DNA from: Phycisphaerales bacterium
Lineage (GTDB): Bacteria > Planctomycetota > Phycisphaerae > Phycisphaerales > UBA1924
Direction: 5' to 3'
Length of the DNA: 16,035 bases
Assembly: GCA_029212425.1 (NCBI GenBank)
Contig: JARGNC010000043.1
Coordinates: 1-16,035, forward strand
Shown: piece by piece, positions 13,994-16,035 of the stretch
How the letters are laid out: each line of letters starts with the position of its first letter
Position numbering within the stretch: position 1 is the stretch's first letter
Position numbers and translations under genes: made by a program
Notes under the pieces: model-generated
What the model saw: only the letters and a program-made list of their open reading frames with translations
Databases searched by the model: none
What the model was told of the DNA's origin: nothing

Positions 13994-15007
13994 TCAGATC
14001 AAGTCTTTGGATGCCAGCCAATGCTCCGCATCAAGCGCCGCAGCACACCCCATCCCGGATGCGGTAATCGCTTGTCGGTAAGTCGAGTCCGCGACATCAC
14101 CCGCCGCGAAGACTCCTTCGATGTTGGTCTTGCTCGATCTTGTTTTCAGCTCGATGTATCCTGAGTCATCAAACTGCAGACCCGAATCTTGCAAGAACTT
14201 GGTTGCCGGCCGATGACCAATCGCGACAAACAACCCCTTGATCGCAAGCTCGGATTCTTCACCAGTCACAGTGTCCTTGAGCTTCACCGCGTGGATCTTC
14301 TCGTTGCCGTGCTGGTCTGGGGTCGATAGACATTCAATCACACCCTTGTTCCAAAGAACTTCCGCGTTCTCCTTCGCGAGGAACCGCTCTTGCATCACCT
14401 TGCTGGCGCGGAGTTCGTCTCGACGATGGATCACGGAAACTTTGGATGCAAACTTCGTGAGGAAGGTTGCTTCCTCCATCGCAGAATCGCCACCCCCCAC
14501 AACCGCAACATGCTGGTCGCGGAACATCGGGAGTGCGCCGTCGCACACTGCACAAGCGCTGACCCCACCACCGCTCTGCGCGAGCATCATTTCTGAGTCG
14601 AGACCGATCCAGTTCGCTGTTGCACCGGTCGAGATGATCACCGCGTTTGCTTTGATCGTCTTACCGCCAGAGGTGTGGAGCGTATGCGGTGTGCCATCGC
14701 TGGAGAACTCACACTTGGTGATGTCCTCCCCGACCACTTGGGTCCCGAATCGGCGTGCCTGCTCTTCAAACTTCATCATCATCTCAGGACCCGCGATCCC
14801 TTCCGGGAATCCGGGGTAGTTTTCGACATCAGTCGTGAGCATGAGCTGACCGCCAGGGAGCACAGGTCCAGGGTCTTGCTTCGCAACGCCGACATACACA
14901 ACCGGGTCAAGATTCGCACGAGCAGCATAAATCGCGGCGGTCCATCCAGAAGGACCCGATCCAATAATCACAACCTTGTGAACTGTTGTAGTAGTTTCGC
15001 TAGACAA
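13994..15007 (-). CDS. trxB: thioredoxin reductase (NADPH, flavoprotein)
   Basis: This FAD enzyme passes electrons from NADPH to thioredoxin in the cytoplasm. With the TTG start it has 337 aa. The FAD-binding GSGPSG (16-21) and PGGQL follow the N-terminus. The redox-active pair is Cys152/Cys155 in CAVCDG (the family usually has CATCDG). The NADPH motif GGGDSAMEEA (171-180) and HRRDELRASK (194-203) follow, and AAGDV lies near the end. I chose TTG at 15007 because GGAG sits 7 nt upstream and the family starts just before this point. An in-frame ATG at 15142 would add 45 residues that do not look like the family. A weak promoter, TTGAAA-18-TATGGA on the minus strand (15055-15026), would give a very short leader. 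Confidence 0.93.
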   Translation of the reverse strand: MSSETTTTVHKVVIIGSGPSGWTAAIYAARANLDPVVYVGVAKQDPGPVLPGGQLMLTTDVENYPGFPEGIAGPEMMMKFEEQARRFGTQVVGEDITKCEFSSDGTPHTLHTSGGKTIKANAVIISTGATANWIGLDSEMMLAQSGGGVSACAVCDGALPMFRDQHVAVVGGGDSAMEEATFLTKFASKVSVIHRRDELRASKVMQERFLAKENAEVLWNKGVIECLSTPDQHGNEKIHAVKLKDTVTGEESELAIKGLFVAIGHRPATKFLQDSGLQFDDSGYIELKTRSSKTNIEGVFAAGDVADSTYRQAITASGMGCAAALDAEHWLASKDLI

Positions 15008-15147
15008 ATCTGATCTCCGTTCATGTCCATATCTGACCGACTTTGGGTCTTTCAACAACCCCACAACGCAGACCACTATTCCATGCGCTGCCCGCTTCCT
15101 GGGATATCGGGTTGAATCGTAGCCGAGAAACCAGTCCAGCAATGAAA

Positions 15148-15174
15148 CAGGCCAATCCGGATTGGATTGGCCTG
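15148..15174 (-). terminator. likely terminator of the sigma factor gene
   Basis: CAGGCCAATCC and GGATTGGCCTG form a perfect 11-bp stem around a 5-nt loop, 38 nt beyond the sigma gene stop on the minus strand. The following tract is only GTTTCATT-like, so it is a strong hairpin with a weak U-tract. An 11-nt part of it, CGGATTGGATT, is repeated directly at 15187-15197. Confidence 0.6.
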
Positions 15175-15211
15175 ATAGTTGCTATTCGGATTGGATTTGA
15201 ACAAAGCCCTC

Positions 15212-16035
15212 TTAGCCAGCAGCGGTTGCGGACTGTGAGTCTCCAACAAACCGACGGCTCTCGCTTGGCTCCGGCTTGTCCAAGTTCTCGAACGCGTCAT
15301 CACGACGGTAGAACTGGCTCGGCTTGTCATCACTGATCCGCTCGTGGAGACGCGACAGCGACTCCTCGATGATCTGACGCACACGCTCACGAGAGATCCC
15401 AACATCCGCTGCGATCTCTTTGAGTGTCAATGGCTCAGCACCATCAAGACCGAAACGCAAACGAAGAATCTGTGCTTCACGCTCGTCGATGGTCTCCATC
15501 AACTGGCGCAGAATACCGAGTTCTTCGGACTCGAGTGTTTGCTCTTCAGCAGTACCGACGCGGTAATCCGCGATCAGTTCGCCCAGTCCGACCATATCGC
15601 CGTCGCTTCCGGATGGAGCTTGGTTTGGCGCACTGAACGCTTTGACAGCACGCTTGATGATCAAGATTTTCTTCACAGGAAGATCCATCGCTTCAGCGAG
15701 CTCTTGAATGCTCGGCTCATGACCAGTTTCAGATTGAATCCGGCGAGCATGCATCTTCCACTTCGCAATCAACTCAACCATGTATGCCGGAATATGGATC
15801 GGCTGGTTTGCATTGATCAACGCACGCTTGATGCCTTGCTTGATCCACCAACTCGCGTAGGTGCTGAACCGAGCGCCCTGAGCGGGGTCAAACCCCTCGA
15901 CGGCACGCATCAGACCAATGTTGCCCTCTTCGATCAGATCGTTGAGGGGCAATCCACGGTTGTTGTAGTTTTTGGCGATCGAAACAACGAGACGGAGGTT
16001 CGAGCGGATCATCGTTTCACGAGCAACTGGACATT
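15212..16035 (-). CDS. sigma-70 family RNA polymerase sigma factor, 5' end cut by window edge
   Basis: This RNA polymerase specificity subunit directs promoter recognition. The visible 273 codons run to the window edge without a start; an internal ATG at 16012 lies inside region 2, so the true start is outside. Region 2.1-2.2 reads SNLRLVVSIAKNY and LIEEGNIGLMRAVEGFDP, region 2.3-2.4 FSTYASWWIKQGIKRALINANQP, then IHIPAYM. Region 3 follows, and region 4.2 contains the helix-turn-helix LTLKEIAADVGISRERVRQI. This is a group 1/2 type factor, not an ECF. In region 2.4 the second -10 recognition residue, usually Thr of RQAIT, is Lys (KQGIK) while the Gln is kept. An acidic, Ser-rich tail of about 35 residues follows region 4. 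Whether it is the primary or an alternative sigma cannot be told from the part seen. Confidence 0.93.
   Translation of the reverse strand, partial: CPVARETMIRSNLRLVVSIAKNYNNRGLPLNDLIEEGNIGLMRAVEGFDPAQGARFSTYASWWIKQGIKRALINANQPIHIPAYMVELIAKWKMHARRIQSETGHEPSIQELAEAMDLPVKKILIIKRAVKAFSAPNQAPSGSDGDMVGLGELIADYRVGTAEEQTLESEELGILRQLMETIDEREAQILRLRFGLDGAEPLTLKEIAADVGISRERVRQIIEESLSRLHERISDDKPSQFYRRDDAFENLDKPEPSESRRFVGDSQSATAAG

Noticed and set aside
1..16035. CRISPR arrays, insertion sequences, tRNA or rRNA genes, phage or defence genes
   Set aside because: I saw no regularly spaced repeats, transposase motifs, tRNA-like folds or known defence domains on either strand.

Overview
The window looks like a piece of a bacterial chromosome of ordinary housekeeping character: about 95 % coding, mid-50s percent G+C by eye, and no sign of phage, insertion sequences, CRISPR arrays or tRNA/rRNA genes. 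Gene content and style point, by inference only, to a planctomycete, most likely a Phycisphaerae relative. The clues are a type III pantothenate kinase, a solitary secretin fused to a long TPR/coiled-coil N-terminus, a STAS/serine-kinase pair, a distinctive sigma-70 factor, a one-membrane-pass TPR protein, and ATC- and GATC-rich coding DNA.

Layout. The left arm is on the minus strand: a 3'-truncated RluD-type pseudouridine synthase (1-749), translationally coupled (GTGA overlap) to an upstream membrane-anchored TPR-like protein (746-1612). Next comes a two-gene minus-strand unit in which a type III pantothenate kinase (2726-3571) is followed after 3 nt by a short MnmE-like GTPase (1748-2722). 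Divergent from these is an unrecognised acidic 338-aa protein (3700-4716). A 504-nt stretch without a convincing gene precedes the large secretin gene (5221-8682), which ends at a textbook terminator (8715-8746).

The middle holds a STAS-domain anti-sigma-factor antagonist (8852-9205) and a GHKL-type serine kinase/anti-sigma factor (9269-9697). Then follows a compact Fe-S cluster assembly locus: cysteine desulfurase IscS, scaffold IscU and A-type carrier (9893-12076). It has a recognisable promoter, operator-like palindromes, and a hairpin-rich iscS-iscU gap. A tandem-ACT protein and an exported TlpA-type thioredoxin follow.

The right arm is again on the minus strand. Thioredoxin reductase (13994-15007) converges on the TlpA gene across a bidirectional terminator, and a sigma-70 factor truncated by the window edge (15212-16035) lies upstream of it.

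How the genes fit together. The right half is biased to thiol and sulfur chemistry: desulfurase, Fe-S scaffold and carrier, exported thioredoxin-like protein, thioredoxin reductase. The STAS/kinase pair and the sigma factor are regulatory but are not neighbours of each other. I did not find an obvious new defence or mobile system. The most unusual items are a pantothenate kinase lacking the Asp of its first phosphate motif, a MnmE-derived GTPase that has lost its C-terminal catalytic half and a normal G4 motif, a Ca-binding-type loop inside the secretin, and the structured control regions of the isc genes.
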